From: an uncultured Saprospiraceae bacterium
Lineage (GTDB): Bacteria > Bacteroidota > Bacteroidia > Chitinophagales > Saprospiraceae
Direction: 5' to 3'
DNA: 64,000 nucleotides
Assembly: GCA_937997635.1 (NCBI GenBank)
Contig: CALLFA010000086.1
Span: 1 to 64,000, forward strand
Part shown: positions 8,008 through 17,283 of the stretch, in pieces
How the letters are laid out: each line of letters begins with the position of its first letter
How positions within the stretch are numbered: the first letter of the stretch is position 1
Translations under genes and position numbers: made by a program
Notes under the pieces: generated by a model
The model's input: only the letters and a program-made list of their open reading frames with translations
Told to the model about the DNA's origin: nothing
The model's database searches: none

Positions 8008-9543
8008 TTAATATTTCGCAGACTTCTTACCAGGATTTGAATTCTGAATAAAATTTCGTAGATCATCATTGGCAGCTTTCAGATCATCTCTCCGAAGATA
8101 CATCATATGACCACTTCGGTATCCTTTAAACGATAAACGATCTTGCATCCGACCACTTGGATCTATCTGCCACATCGTATACTTAGCATTAAAATAGGTT
8201 GTCGCGCCATCATAATATCCAGATTGTACAAGGACATTTAAATATGGGTTTTGAGCCATTGCTTGACGAAGATCATCTCTTGTATTGTCATTCCTTCTGT
8301 CCCATGGTCTTACTGGACCAAACATATTGTATTTGATGTCTGTCTTAAACTCTAAATGTTCTCTGAGGTAATAATTTATGGCTGGTGTAAACGAATGTAA
8401 CCATGAGGTTAGTTCAGCATTATATTCAGGTCTGGACCCTGCAACTTTTTTATCGATTCCTTTATATCTAGAATCTAGTCTGCCTACAGTCATACCAGAT
8501 TCATCTCGTAACAATTCTTTCCAAAAATAACTGGTTGGTACATCAAGGTTATGCTGCATGATGTTCTCTTTAGAGATGGTCGTGTAACGCGCCATTTTTT
8601 CTGCACAACTATTTCTTTCTTCATTGGAAATAAACCCACCTTTCGCAAGTGCTGGCATTAAATCATCAACGGCAAATGCTTCCACTTCGGGTAAAACTTC
8701 AAGCAAATCTTTTGATTGTAGATCTTCTGGCAAAACTCCATGGTGCCATGCAGCAGCAGCCATGTATGGCACATTAAGTGCAGATGATAAAGCATTGTCA
8801 GCGCCATAAGATTTGTAGTCGGCTGGAGAGACTAGAATAACACCATTCAGATACATCCATTGTTGGTTTTGTAGAGCTAAAGAAAGACCCATGACTCTCG
8901 TGCCACCATAGCTCTCCCCAATCAAATATTTGGGAGATCTCCATCGATTGTTTCTGGTGACAAATGTGTTTAACCATTCTGCTAAATACTTAATATCCGC
9001 ATTGATGCCAAAAAACATATCGCGGTCAACCTCTTTACCAGATTCAGGAATCGTCCGTGAATAGCCAGTATTGACGGGATTGACAAAGACGATATCGGCC
9101 ACATCTAACACAGAATATGGGTTGTCTTGAATACCATAAGGCTGGACCGGATAGCCTTCTTCGTCGATCCGCAATACTTTAGGACCAGTATACGCCACAT
9201 GCATCCACACTGATGCTGATCCTGGACCGCCATTAAACGAAATCAATAATGGCCGGTCAGCATTATCACCTCCTTGCTTTTCATAGTACGTATAGAATAA
9301 GCTTGCTATCGGCACTCCCATATCATCCCAAACAGGGATAGTGCCAGTCTTGGCTTTATAGGAAATAGATTGACCATTAATAGTCGCTTGGTGAGATGTG
9401 ACAACCGTCGTGTCGATGGGTAATTTTCGCATGTTGCTATGAGCAACTGATATATTGTTTTTAGCTTTTGACATTTGACTTTGTGCAACTGAAAAAAGTC
9501 CAAAAACGAACAATACAGCAAGTATGAAAGGTTTTATATTCAT
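8008..9543 (-). CDS. S10 family serine carboxypeptidase-like protein, secreted
   Basis: A 511-residue protein with a signal peptide (FILAVLFVFGLFSVAQSQ). S10 hallmarks are present: the oxyanion segment SFNGGPGSASVWMH near 102, the nucleophile elbow GESYGG (S211), a late Asp in QSGYYDGATTYF and the terminal His in RSGHMMYLRRDD. Such enzymes remove C-terminal amino acids at acidic pH in eukaryotes; bacterial members of this length are little studied. It stands 57 bp after the transketolase genes in the same direction and may share their transcript. Confidence 0.85.
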   Translation of the reverse strand: MNIKPFILAVLFVFGLFSVAQSQMSKAKNNISVAHSNMRKLPIDTTVVTSHQATINGQSISYKAKTGTIPVWDDMGVPIASLFYTYYEKQGGDNADRPLLISFNGGPGSASVWMHVAYTGPKVLRIDEEGYPVQPYGIQDNPYSVLDVADIVFVNPVNTGYSRTIPESGKEVDRDMFFGINADIKYLAEWLNTFVTRNNRWRSPKYLIGESYGGTRVMGLSLALQNQQWMYLNGVILVSPADYKSYGADNALSSALNVPYMAAAAWHHGVLPEDLQSKDLLEVLPEVEAFAVDDLMPALAKGGFISNEERNSCAEKMARYTTISKENIMQHNLDVPTSYFWKELLRDESGMTVGRLDSRYKGIDKKVAGSRPEYNAELTSWLHSFTPAINYYLREHLEFKTDIKYNMFGPVRPWDRRNDNTRDDLRQAMAQNPYLNVLVQSGYYDGATTYFNAKYTMWQIDPSGRMQDRLSFKGYRSGHMMYLRRDDLKAANDDLRNFIQNSNPGKKSAKY

Positions 9544-9600
9544 ACCTAAATATAAAGAATAGGATTAAAAAACTGAGTGATCCAAAGAATTTAGATCGTG

Positions 9601-10560
9601 CTATTTTCTTGTTAGTGCTCGTTTTGCTGCAGCATACACATCGTCAATTCCCAGTCCATATTTGGTGAGCAATTGTGCAGGTTTACCACTTTCACCGAAT
9701 GAATCATTGACAGCAACATACTCCATTGGTACAGGATTATGTCTAATGATTGTTTGTGCCACACTGTCACCAAGACCTCCATTTCGTTGGTGTTCTTCAG
9801 CAGTCACAACACATCCAGTTTTTGCAATGGATTCCAGAATTGCTTCTTCGTCCAATGGCTTGATGGTGTGAAAATTATACAGATCAACAGTAATGCCTTC
9901 TTGTACGAGTTTTTTCGAAGCTTCCACAGCGTGCCACATTAAATGTCCAGTTGCAAAAATACTGACATCGCTGCCTTCGCTAAATTGGATAGCCTTCCCT
10001 ATTTTGAAAGAACCGGTTTCTGTAAACATTGGCCAGCCCGGTCTACCAAATCGCAGATAGCACGGTCCATCGTGGTCAGCAATTGCGATGGCAGCTTCCC
10101 TAGTTTGTTGTGCGTCACATGGATTGATGACTGTAAATCCCGGAAGCATTTTCATCAATCCGATGTCTTCTAAAATTTGGTGAGTTGCCCCATCTTCTCC
10201 CAAAGTGACTCCTGCATGAGAAGCACATATTTTGACATTTTTATGAGAATAGGCAATTGACTGTCGGATCTGATCATAGACTCGACCAGTTGCAAAATTT
10301 GCGAAGGTACATGCATATGGAATTTTACCACCAATAGCCAAACCAGCCGCGATTCCCATCATATTCGCCTCAGCTATTCCAACTTGAAAAAAGCGTTCGG
10401 GAAATTCTTTGATAAAAGCCTGCATTTTTAAAGAGCCAACCAAATCAGCACATAGACCAACGACATCAGAATTGCTTTGTGCCACCTCGTGAAATCCTTG
10501 TCCGAAGCCATCTCTGGTTGCTTTCTTCTCCACTGCCTCTATTGTCAATATATCTCTCAT
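9601..10560 (-). CDS. Transketolase, C-terminal subunit
   Basis: This is the pyrimidine-binding plus C-terminal half of a split transketolase, 319 residues. It shows CADLVGSLKM, the TPP activation-region segment IGIAEANMMGIAAGLA-like (here VGIAEANMMGIAAGLAIGG) and a C-terminal transketolase domain with EEHQRNGGLGDSVAQ. It follows the N-terminal subunit gene by 19 bp. Together they would move two-carbon units between sugar phosphates in the non-oxidative pentose phosphate pathway. Split transketolases are common in Bacteroidota and archaea. Confidence 0.9.
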   Translation of the reverse strand: MRDILTIEAVEKKATRDGFGQGFHEVAQSNSDVVGLCADLVGSLKMQAFIKEFPERFFQVGIAEANMMGIAAGLAIGGKIPYACTFANFATGRVYDQIRQSIAYSHKNVKICASHAGVTLGEDGATHQILEDIGLMKMLPGFTVINPCDAQQTREAAIAIADHDGPCYLRFGRPGWPMFTETGSFKIGKAIQFSEGSDVSIFATGHLMWHAVEASKKLVQEGITVDLYNFHTIKPLDEEAILESIAKTGCVVTAEEHQRNGGLGDSVAQTIIRHNPVPMEYVAVNDSFGESGKPAQLLTKYGLGIDDVYAAAKRALTRK

Positions 10561-10579
10561 TTTTGTTTTGCTTTGTATT

Positions 10580-11422
10580 TTAATAATCGCCTAATGTTTC
10601 TTCTAATTGTCCCAATGCTTTCTCAGCCAATTCGTCATTTGGAGCTTTGCCGTGCCATGCGTGCGTACCAGTCATAAAATCAACACCCATTCCCATTTCA
10701 GTTTTCATCAAAATACAGATTGGTTTGCCATTACCAGTTTTGTCTTTGGCTTCATTCAATACGTTGACGACTTCCTCCATATCGTTTCCATTCATATGCA
10801 TGACATCCCAGCCAAATGCGATCCATTTAGCTTCAAGATCCCCTAGTGACAAGACATCGTCATTGGCCCCATCAATCTGCTGCCCATTCCAGTCAACTGT
10901 GACCACGAGATTATCTACCTTATTATGTGGTGCATACAAAGCTGCTTCCCATATTTGACCTTCTTGCAATTCGCCATCACCAGTCAACACAAAAACAGTT
11001 TGGGTATCTCCTTTCAATTTTTTGCTTAGAGCTACTCCAATTGCAACTGAAATTCCCTGACCTAGCGACCCAGACGCCACTCTTACACCCGGCAAGCCTT
11101 CATGTGTCGCAGGGTGCCCTTGTAATCTGGAATCAAGCTTTCTAAATGTTGATAATTCCTTTACAGGAAAATAACCTGATCGTGCTAGTACACTATACCA
11201 TAATGGCGAGATGTGACCATTCGACAAAAAGAATACATCTTCATTGGCGCCATCCATATTAAAAGATTGCTGGTGATTCATAACAGCAAAATAGAGGGCG
11301 ACCATAAAATCTGTGCACCCCAATGATCCTCCTGGATGACCAGAACTTACAGCATGTACTTGTCTTATAATGTCTCTTCTGACTTGAGAAGCTATTCGTT
11401 TTAGTTCGGCGATATCAGCCAT
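10580..11422 (-). CDS. Transketolase, N-terminal (TPP-binding) subunit
   Basis: This is the 280-residue TPP-binding half. HPGGSLG near residue 29 and the diphosphate/Mg motif GDGELQEGQIWEAA with a downstream Asn (WNGQ) are intact. It is first in a two-gene unit with the C-terminal subunit. A TATCTTTG box 28 bases before the ATG (11451-11458, minus strand) fits a Bacteroidota promoter, and a perfect inverted repeat lies directly upstream of that box. Confidence 0.9.
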   Translation of the reverse strand: MADIAELKRIASQVRRDIIRQVHAVSSGHPGGSLGCTDFMVALYFAVMNHQQSFNMDGANEDVFFLSNGHISPLWYSVLARSGYFPVKELSTFRKLDSRLQGHPATHEGLPGVRVASGSLGQGISVAIGVALSKKLKGDTQTVFVLTGDGELQEGQIWEAALYAPHNKVDNLVVTVDWNGQQIDGANDDVLSLGDLEAKWIAFGWDVMHMNGNDMEEVVNVLNEAKDKTGNGKPICILMKTEMGMGVDFMTGTHAWHGKAPNDELAEKALGQLEETLGDY

Positions 11423-11450
11423 ATTTCGTTTTGGTTTAAATTGAATAGTT

Positions 11451-11458
11451 CAAAGATA
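11451..11458 (-). promoter_or_regulatory. -7 element of the transketolase operon
   Basis: Minus-strand TATCTTTG matches TAnnTTTG exactly and sits 28 bases before the tkt start codon. The expected -33 position is occupied by the palindrome at 11468-11489 and has no clean TTG. Confidence 0.55.
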
Positions 11459-11467
11459 CATTTGGAT

Positions 11468-11489
11468 TTCTAATAATGTAATATTAGAA
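11468..11489. promoter_or_regulatory. Perfect inverted repeat, candidate operator
   Basis: TTCTAATA and TATTAGAA form a perfect 8-bp inverted repeat around a 6-base centre, 22 bp in all. It begins nine bases upstream of the -7 box of the transketolase promoter, covering the -33 region. Its size and place fit a dimeric regulator site. The AT-rich sequence means chance is not excluded. Confidence 0.4.
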
Positions 11490-11532
11490 GGATAACAATA
11501 TATTCTTTGGAAAAAGTATGTGAAATAAATAA

Positions 11533-11559
11533 GGCCCGATGGAGTTTTACCATCGAGCC
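11533..11559 (-). terminator. Rho-independent terminator of the HU gene
   Basis: GGCCCGATGG pairs with CCATCGAGCC across a 7-base loop, with one C/A mismatch. Read on the minus strand the stem is followed by TTATTTATTT. It begins 26 bases after the HU stop codon. Confidence 0.8.
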
Positions 11560-11585
11560 CAATTGAACTTTTAGATTCAGTAATC

Positions 11586-11858
11586 TTAATTCACAGCGTC
11601 AGCAAGTCCTTTACCAGCTTTGAACTTTACTACTTTTTTCGCTTTGATTTTGATCTTCTCACCAGTAGCAGGATTCACTCCCATTCTGGCTGCTCTTTTC
11701 GTCACAGAAAATTTACCAAATCCTGGTAATGAAACATCATCACCTTTTTTCATACTTTTTTCGATAACAGCGAAGACTGCATTTACTGCGCCTGAAGCAT
11801 CCGTTTTTGTTAAGTCAGAAGCTGCTGCTACAGCATCGATTAATTCACCTTTATTCAT
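11586..11858 (-). CDS. hup: HU family DNA-binding protein
   Basis: A 90-residue histone-like HU protein. MNKGELIDAVAAASDLTK is the usual N-terminal dimerisation helix region, and GFGKFSVTKRAARMGVNPAT with KIKIKAKKVVKFKAGKGL covers the DNA-binding arm and C-terminal strand. It bends and compacts DNA as a dimer. It is monocistronic, with its own terminator. The proline-tipped arm (VNPATG) is intact, so non-specific DNA binding is expected. Confidence 0.95.
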   Translation of the reverse strand: MNKGELIDAVAAASDLTKTDASGAVNAVFAVIEKSMKKGDDVSLPGFGKFSVTKRAARMGVNPATGEKIKIKAKKVVKFKAGKGLADAVN

Positions 11859-11969
11859 AATGTTTAACAGTTTGATTTTGAATACATTAAAATTATGCGC
11901 TAATGTATATTATAAAAATTTATAATACAAAGTTTTACACCCTAAAACCTAGCATTTATCGCATTTTTA

Positions 11970-11994
11970 TGTCCAAACATGCTAATTTTGGACA
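11970..11994. repeat. Perfect 8-bp inverted repeat between ABC operon and HU gene
   Basis: TGTCCAAA and TTTGGACA flank a 9-base loop. No T-run follows on either strand, so a plain terminator is doubtful. It could be a weak end signal for the leftward ABC operon (stop at 12057) or a regulator site upstream of the HU gene. Confidence 0.4.
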
Positions 11995-12056
11995 ATACTT
12001 GACAGTTTTTTATGAAATCTTGCTTTTTTCTAGCAGGAGTCGAACATTAAAGTAGA

Positions 12057-13082
12057 TTAAGACAAGTCCTTTTCTAGGCTATCTGCTATGAGGTTTAAAG
12101 ACAAAACCAGAAGGCAAATACAAATTCCTGGAAATACCGCCAACCACCAGGCACGATAGTTCAAACGGGCAGCACTCAACATATTGCCCCAGGTCATCAA
12201 ATCTGTATTATTGCCTATGCCTAGGAATGAAATTGATGCTTCCAGTATAACCGCCGAAGCAAAACTAAACGCAAATACGATCAATAAAGGCCTAATAGAA
12301 TTGGGTAGTATGTGGTACCATATGATTCTGAAATGGGAATAAGCAAGGCCTTTTGCTGCTTGTACATACTCAAGGTTCTTAATGTTCAATATTTCTGCTC
12401 TCAGCAATCTTGCTACCCTAGTCCAACTCAACACCCCAATAATGACTCCGATGACAACAAGTGAAGGTTGTCTAATCATTGACAAAATCGCCAATAGAAT
12501 AAACAAAGCCGGTACCGCTCGCCACACTTCTATCAACCTCGACACGAAAAAATCTGCAGGGAAATTGATTTGCCTAGTTCCTTTTGTTCGTAAACGCTGA
12601 TTATAGTTCGTAAGCCCAAATAGAGATAATAGAAAGCAAAAAACGAATAACACGACCTTGAACAAAAATGAAAATTGAATATGATTCACATAAAAACTAA
12701 GCAACAGCACAAATAAAGTCCAGATAATCAATGGGACTATACCAACCTTCAATTGCTTATCACCAAAATAACCAGAAAATACGCCAAGTACGATTCCTAT
12801 ACAAGCTGAGACAAAAACAGCGATAAATCCAATGACCAATGCCCATCTTGTGCCCTCAATAATACCAGAGAACACATCGCGCCCAATTTGGTCAGTCCCA
12901 AAAGAATAGTAATTATTTGTCCCTTGACCCGGAGGATGAAAAGGCTCCAAATTAGCAGCAGAGAGGTTTAATTGGGGAATGAGCGTTGGACCTATAAGTC
13001 CTACCAAAAAAAAAACTAATAAAATCAAGATGCCAATCCGACCTCCTAATGAAGCATTTATATGTGAAAAAATAGCCTTCAT
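12057..13082 (-). CDS. Peptide-type ABC transporter permease, DppC/OppC-like
   Basis: A 341-residue inner-membrane permease. It opens with a TM (IGILILLVFFLVGLIGPTLI), contains the OppC-type FGTDQIGRDVFSGII segment, and the EAA loop ARLLRAEILNIKNLEYVQAAKGL for contact with the ATPase. It is last in a three-gene operon: lipoprotein, DppB-like permease and this gene, each overlapping by one base (TAATG). An extra pair of hydrophobic segments sits mid-protein. Likely substrate: peptides (inference from family). Confidence 0.85.
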   Translation of the reverse strand: MKAIFSHINASLGGRIGILILLVFFLVGLIGPTLIPQLNLSAANLEPFHPPGQGTNNYYSFGTDQIGRDVFSGIIEGTRWALVIGFIAVFVSACIGIVLGVFSGYFGDKQLKVGIVPLIIWTLFVLLLSFYVNHIQFSFLFKVVLFVFCFLLSLFGLTNYNQRLRTKGTRQINFPADFFVSRLIEVWRAVPALFILLAILSMIRQPSLVVIGVIIGVLSWTRVARLLRAEILNIKNLEYVQAAKGLAYSHFRIIWYHILPNSIRPLLIVFAFSFASAVILEASISFLGIGNNTDLMTWGNMLSAARLNYRAWWLAVFPGICICLLVLSLNLIADSLEKDLS

Positions 13083-14464
13083 TATGTAAAAGAAATTCTC
13101 GGATTGATTAAAGAATAAATGATATCGCCAATAAAATAAAAGATTGTCGTTACTGCAGACACTAGAATGATAATGGCGGCAATTACATTCCAGTCATTAT
13201 TCAATATAGAATCGTACATCAGCCTTCCCATCCCTGGTATATTAAATAAGACTTCTACAATGAGCGACCCGCCGAGCGAGGCCGGAATTGCGCCTATCAT
13301 AATCGTGATAAATGGTAAAAGTGAATTTGGTAAACTGTGCTTCCACAACACTTGAAATGGTGACAAGCCTTTGGCAAGACCTGTAAGAAAATAGTCCTTA
13401 GCTTTCTCTTCCACAATAGCAGCCTTCACCTGTCTACCCAAATAGGCTAGGCTGTGGATCGAAATACAAAAAACAGGTAGTACAAGTAATTTTGCGTGTT
13501 TTGCCATTCCAGCCAAGACACCCTCTTCTCCAGAATAAAATAAGCCTACGGAGGGGAATATATTTGTCCAACGACCAAAATCATCTGTCGTAAAAAAAAC
13601 AATCAACATTGTAGCCAACCAAAACAGCGGTATTGAATAAATACCAAATAAAAATCCAAAAATGATTTTATCAAAGGTACTGCCTTCATAATGACTCGTG
13701 AATAAGCCCAATAAGATTGACAACACCGAGGCAACGATTATACTCAATATTGACAAGCAAAAAGACCACACCAACGCTGTCGAAATTTTAGCCCATACAG
13801 GTTTGCCGTCAACCATAGCAAAGCCGAAATTACCACTCAATATTTTTGACATCCATACATGAAATTGATTTTGACTTCCGTGCCATCTAAAACTCGGATA
13901 AAACCACTTCTGCTTTTTAGCATCTAGTTGTTCTACCCTTTCCTGTAATAATTGAAATTCGCTTTGTTGTTTTGGAGACATTGTCAAAATGTCATTGTCT
14001 AAGGAAGTAAACATAGCTTCAAGATTGATATTGTCAACATCTTGGTTGAGTATTAATAACCCTTGCTCTATCGAAGTTGGCAATTGGGAATGCCTTTGCA
14101 TTGCTTGTAAAGCCATTAAATAATTTCCAACACACTCCCAGTTTTTATATGTATGCAGGAGTTTTTTTGCGAATGATTTTTGTCGTGGTATTATTAGCGC
14201 ATGTAAGGTATCTGGATAATATGATGGCACCACCGAGCAATAAAATTGAGGCAGATGTCTTCCTTGTTTGCGTGCTTCTTCTTTGTAAGCCGCATTGTAT
14301 GCATCGGCAGCAATGCGATCGTTATCGACCATGCCCTGCAATTGCAAAACACTTTTCACAGGATCAGCTCCTGAAACATTAAATAGAAAAAAACTAACGA
14401 CAATGACGATGAGCACTGTAGGAATGATCATCAATAAACGGCTAAAGATGTAGCCTACTTTCAT
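13082..14464 (-). CDS. Peptide-type ABC transporter permease, DppB/OppB-like with periplasmic insertion
   Basis: A 460-residue permease, more than 100 residues longer than typical DppB. The first TM (LLMIIPTVLIVIVVSFFLF) and the GADPV motif are followed by about 170 mostly hydrophilic residues before the next TM cluster near residue 235. The EAA-like loop RQVKAAIVEEKAKDYFLTGLAKGLS is present. It is translationally coupled (TAATG) to both neighbours. The insertion would lie outside the inner membrane and may contact the lipoprotein. Confidence 0.82.
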   Translation of the reverse strand: MKVGYIFSRLLMIIPTVLIVIVVSFFLFNVSGADPVKSVLQLQGMVDNDRIAADAYNAAYKEEARKQGRHLPQFYCSVVPSYYPDTLHALIIPRQKSFAKKLLHTYKNWECVGNYLMALQAMQRHSQLPTSIEQGLLILNQDVDNINLEAMFTSLDNDILTMSPKQQSEFQLLQERVEQLDAKKQKWFYPSFRWHGSQNQFHVWMSKILSGNFGFAMVDGKPVWAKISTALVWSFCLSILSIIVASVLSILLGLFTSHYEGSTFDKIIFGFLFGIYSIPLFWLATMLIVFFTTDDFGRWTNIFPSVGLFYSGEEGVLAGMAKHAKLLVLPVFCISIHSLAYLGRQVKAAIVEEKAKDYFLTGLAKGLSPFQVLWKHSLPNSLLPFITIMIGAIPASLGGSLIVEVLFNIPGMGRLMYDSILNNDWNVIAAIIILVSAVTTIFYFIGDIIYSLINPRISFT

Positions 14465-16188
14465 TATTCAACTGTTGCTTCATATAAAAAATATCCTGGT
14501 CTTTGGACACTTGTCAAAACGGAGATTTTTTTATTTGTTGCTATTTTAGCCACTGGTGAATATAGGAAAATGACTGGTTGATCTTCAAACATTATTTCTT
14601 GCAGTTCGAAATACAAATCGTCTCGCTTTTCCTCATCGGTCTCCTCTTTCAATTCTTCAATAATGTCATCAGCTTCTGGGTTTGCGTACAGCATATAATT
14701 GCTCCCTCCAGGCTTTGCATTATCTGAATGCCAAGACGTATATGGATCATATTCTCCTAAATGAGTTCTTTTTCTCATTGGATAAAGATCAAAATCTCCG
14801 GTAGCAATGTGTTCTGTTCGAATCGCCCTATTTGCTTTTTGAATGGTATTTATTTCAAGACCAATGTCCTTTCCGTTTTCTGTCAAGATTAAGGCCAAGC
14901 GTTGGCCCAAGGCTCCTGAAGACACATACATGTCTAGTGATAATTCTGTTAATTGTCCAAGTATTTTTTTATCAAGTACACCATTATTGTTGGTGTCACT
15001 CCAACCAGCATTTTCTAATAATTCTAGGGCTTTTTCTTTATTGTATGAAATCGGCTTTATCGTTGTATTATATTCCTCTCGATATGGCAGTACTGGGCCA
15101 ATCGTTCTTTCGCCTTCACCAAATTCTACTTGGTCAATAAAATCTTCAACATCAATCAAATGACTTAACGCTTTTCTCACATTCTTATCTGCCAGTTCCG
15201 GCGATCTATTATTCATACAAATAAAATAGAAGGCAGGGGTTTGAGGAGTTGCGAAATTTAGAGAAGTTTCTTCCGATTTAATTTGTTTGAAATTTTCACC
15301 ATTTGTAAATGTCATCACATCAATCGCGCCTGCTTTAAGCTGGGTCATTGCTGTGACCTCATCTGGAATAATATTAAATATTATTGTTTTCGGCTTCGCT
15401 TGTAATAAAGGTCTGTCAGGATATTTGTTTCCCCACCAATTTTCTTTTCGCTCTAATCGCACAAATTGATCTGTGCGATGATCTGCTATGACATACGGGC
15501 CATTGCCTACAGATACATCAGCATGAAATCTAGCATCATTAAATGTTTTTGCAAATGCAGTAAACGCCTCTTCACTAGATATTTCTTCTAATTCACCATT
15601 CACAAAATTTTTAAAGGGAATATCAGACAAGGCTCCTGCGGGATCATAAATGTGCGCAGGAAATACTTCTATACCTGTTGCAATTTCGAGGGCATTAACG
15701 CCTGGTTTTTTAAAATAGACACGAACTTTTTTATTATTTTGATCATCTACTTCTACATCAGAAACCGTGTTAAGATATGCTTTCCAACTCGGTGTATTAA
15801 CATCAGGATGTAATGCAGATTTTAAAGTAAACAAGTAGTCGTCACCATCCATAGGACTACCATCTGGCCATATGGCATCAGGTAGAAATTCCATTTCATA
15901 ATATATACCACCTGCAAACGGTCCTGAAGTTATCTCCAATGCTTCTGGGACTTCTTTTATAATGTTCGGCTCTAGCTGTAAAGTCTTTGGACTATAGCCT
16001 GCAAGGTGCACATGCACATATGAATAAACATCTCTGCTTACCACATATTTGGAAAACATTGGAAACAAGACACCAGGGTCTCGATCAATTCGAACATGAA
16101 TCACCCCATCAGATTTATTGTTTGTGGATTCATCAGAACAGCAAACGACCATGACACATATAAACAATATTCCAATTACTTTCCTCAT
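14464..16188 (-). CDS. Extracellular solute-binding lipoprotein, family 5 (DppA/OppA-like)
   Basis: A 574-residue substrate-binding protein. A short signal ends in VVCC, a lipobox that would anchor it by lipid at about C17. The body matches SBP family 5, with WPDGSPMDGDDYLFTLK, the segment NVRKALSHLIDVEDFI and ALELLENAGWSDTNNNGVLD. It is the first gene of the operon and would capture peptides or similar ligands for the two permeases. No ATPase gene is next to it; one must lie elsewhere. Confidence 0.85.
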   Translation of the reverse strand: MRKVIGILFICVMVVCCSDESTNNKSDGVIHVRIDRDPGVLFPMFSKYVVSRDVYSYVHVHLAGYSPKTLQLEPNIIKEVPEALEITSGPFAGGIYYEMEFLPDAIWPDGSPMDGDDYLFTLKSALHPDVNTPSWKAYLNTVSDVEVDDQNNKKVRVYFKKPGVNALEIATGIEVFPAHIYDPAGALSDIPFKNFVNGELEEISSEEAFTAFAKTFNDARFHADVSVGNGPYVIADHRTDQFVRLERKENWWGNKYPDRPLLQAKPKTIIFNIIPDEVTAMTQLKAGAIDVMTFTNGENFKQIKSEETSLNFATPQTPAFYFICMNNRSPELADKNVRKALSHLIDVEDFIDQVEFGEGERTIGPVLPYREEYNTTIKPISYNKEKALELLENAGWSDTNNNGVLDKKILGQLTELSLDMYVSSGALGQRLALILTENGKDIGLEINTIQKANRAIRTEHIATGDFDLYPMRKRTHLGEYDPYTSWHSDNAKPGGSNYMLYANPEADDIIEELKEETDEEKRDDLYFELQEIMFEDQPVIFLYSPVAKIATNKKISVLTSVQRPGYFLYEATVE

Positions 16189-16300
16189 ACTTTAAATATA
16201 CGAATTAGCTCCATCCTTTAAACCAAGACACGAAATCATTGGTCAGATTTATTTCTGAATATCTGAATAAACATTCAATGTCTGCTTCTGTTACCACTCT

Positions 16301-17233
16301 ATGAAATCAAAACAAAACCGTGTCCTCTTGGCAGGAGGCACTGGATTGGTGGGCTCACGATTAACAAAACTCTTGCTTGAAAAGGGCTATCAAGTCCATA
16401 TTTTATCTAGAAGATCATTAAACTCAAAGGAGGCAAACATCACATACCACCGCTGGGATTTGAGTGATATGCAGATAGATGCTGCTGCTTTGGATGTAGA
16501 TTTCATTGTAAACTTAGCTGGAGCTGGAATTGCAGATAAGAGATGGACAAGTGCTCGTAAAAAAGAAATCTTGGAGAGTCGAACCAAAAGTGCAGCACTC
16601 ATACATCAAGGCATACAGAAAAACAAACAAAACCCAACTCATTATATCGGCGCTTCAGCTATCGGTATATATGGCAATTCGACAGCACCAAAACTTTCAG
16701 AAGATCAGATTTCGACAGAAGATGATTTTATGGCTGACGTCTGTAGACAATGGGAACAAGCACATGAAAGACTCAAAAGTGATGTGACCAATTTCTCCAT
16801 ACTCAGAATAGGCATTGTACTTAGTACAAAAGGAGGTGCCCTCAAAGAAATACTAAAGCCACTTGAAATGGGTAGAATTGGCGCGTATTTTGGGGATGGT
16901 CAAATGATCTACAGCTGGCTTCATATTGATGACCTCTGCGATATGATTATTGACCTAATGGAAGGCAACATTGTCGCAGATACCTATAATGCAGTAGCTC
17001 CGAATCCTGTCACCAATAAACACTTGGTTGAGCAAATAGAAGAAGCTTCAAATAAAAAGGCACTGACTTTGCCAGCGCCTTCGTTTATCATGAAGCTTGT
17101 TTTAGGTGAAATGTCCAATACAATTCTCAACAGCACATCCGTTTCTTCTGAAAAGATAGAAAAAGCAGGTTTTGAGTTTGGACATCCAATTCTTTTGGAC
17201 GCATTGAGGCATTTACTACAACACCGTATCTGA
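16301..17233 (+). CDS. TIGR01777-type NAD-dependent epimerase/dehydratase
   Basis: A 310-residue short-chain dehydrogenase-like protein of the YfcH/TIGR01777 group. The nucleotide loop GGTGLVGSRL starts at residue 12, VNLAGAGIADKRWT is the usual family sequence near 70, and a C-terminal DUF1731-like end (LPAPSFIMKLVLGEM) is present. Its reaction is not known; plant relatives influence plastid division. It is transcribed divergently from the ABC operon. Confidence 0.85.
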   Translation: MKSKQNRVLLAGGTGLVGSRLTKLLLEKGYQVHILSRRSLNSKEANITYHRWDLSDMQIDAAALDVDFIVNLAGAGIADKRWTSARKKEILESRTKSAALIHQGIQKNKQNPTHYIGASAIGIYGNSTAPKLSEDQISTEDDFMADVCRQWEQAHERLKSDVTNFSILRIGIVLSTKGGALKEILKPLEMGRIGAYFGDGQMIYSWLHIDDLCDMIIDLMEGNIVADTYNAVAPNPVTNKHLVEQIEEASNKKALTLPAPSFIMKLVLGEMSNTILNSTSVSSEKIEKAGFEFGHPILLDALRHLLQHRI

Positions 17234-17283
17234 TCAATGACCTTAATGGAATCTGATCATATACCAACCAGCCAAATGGTCGA

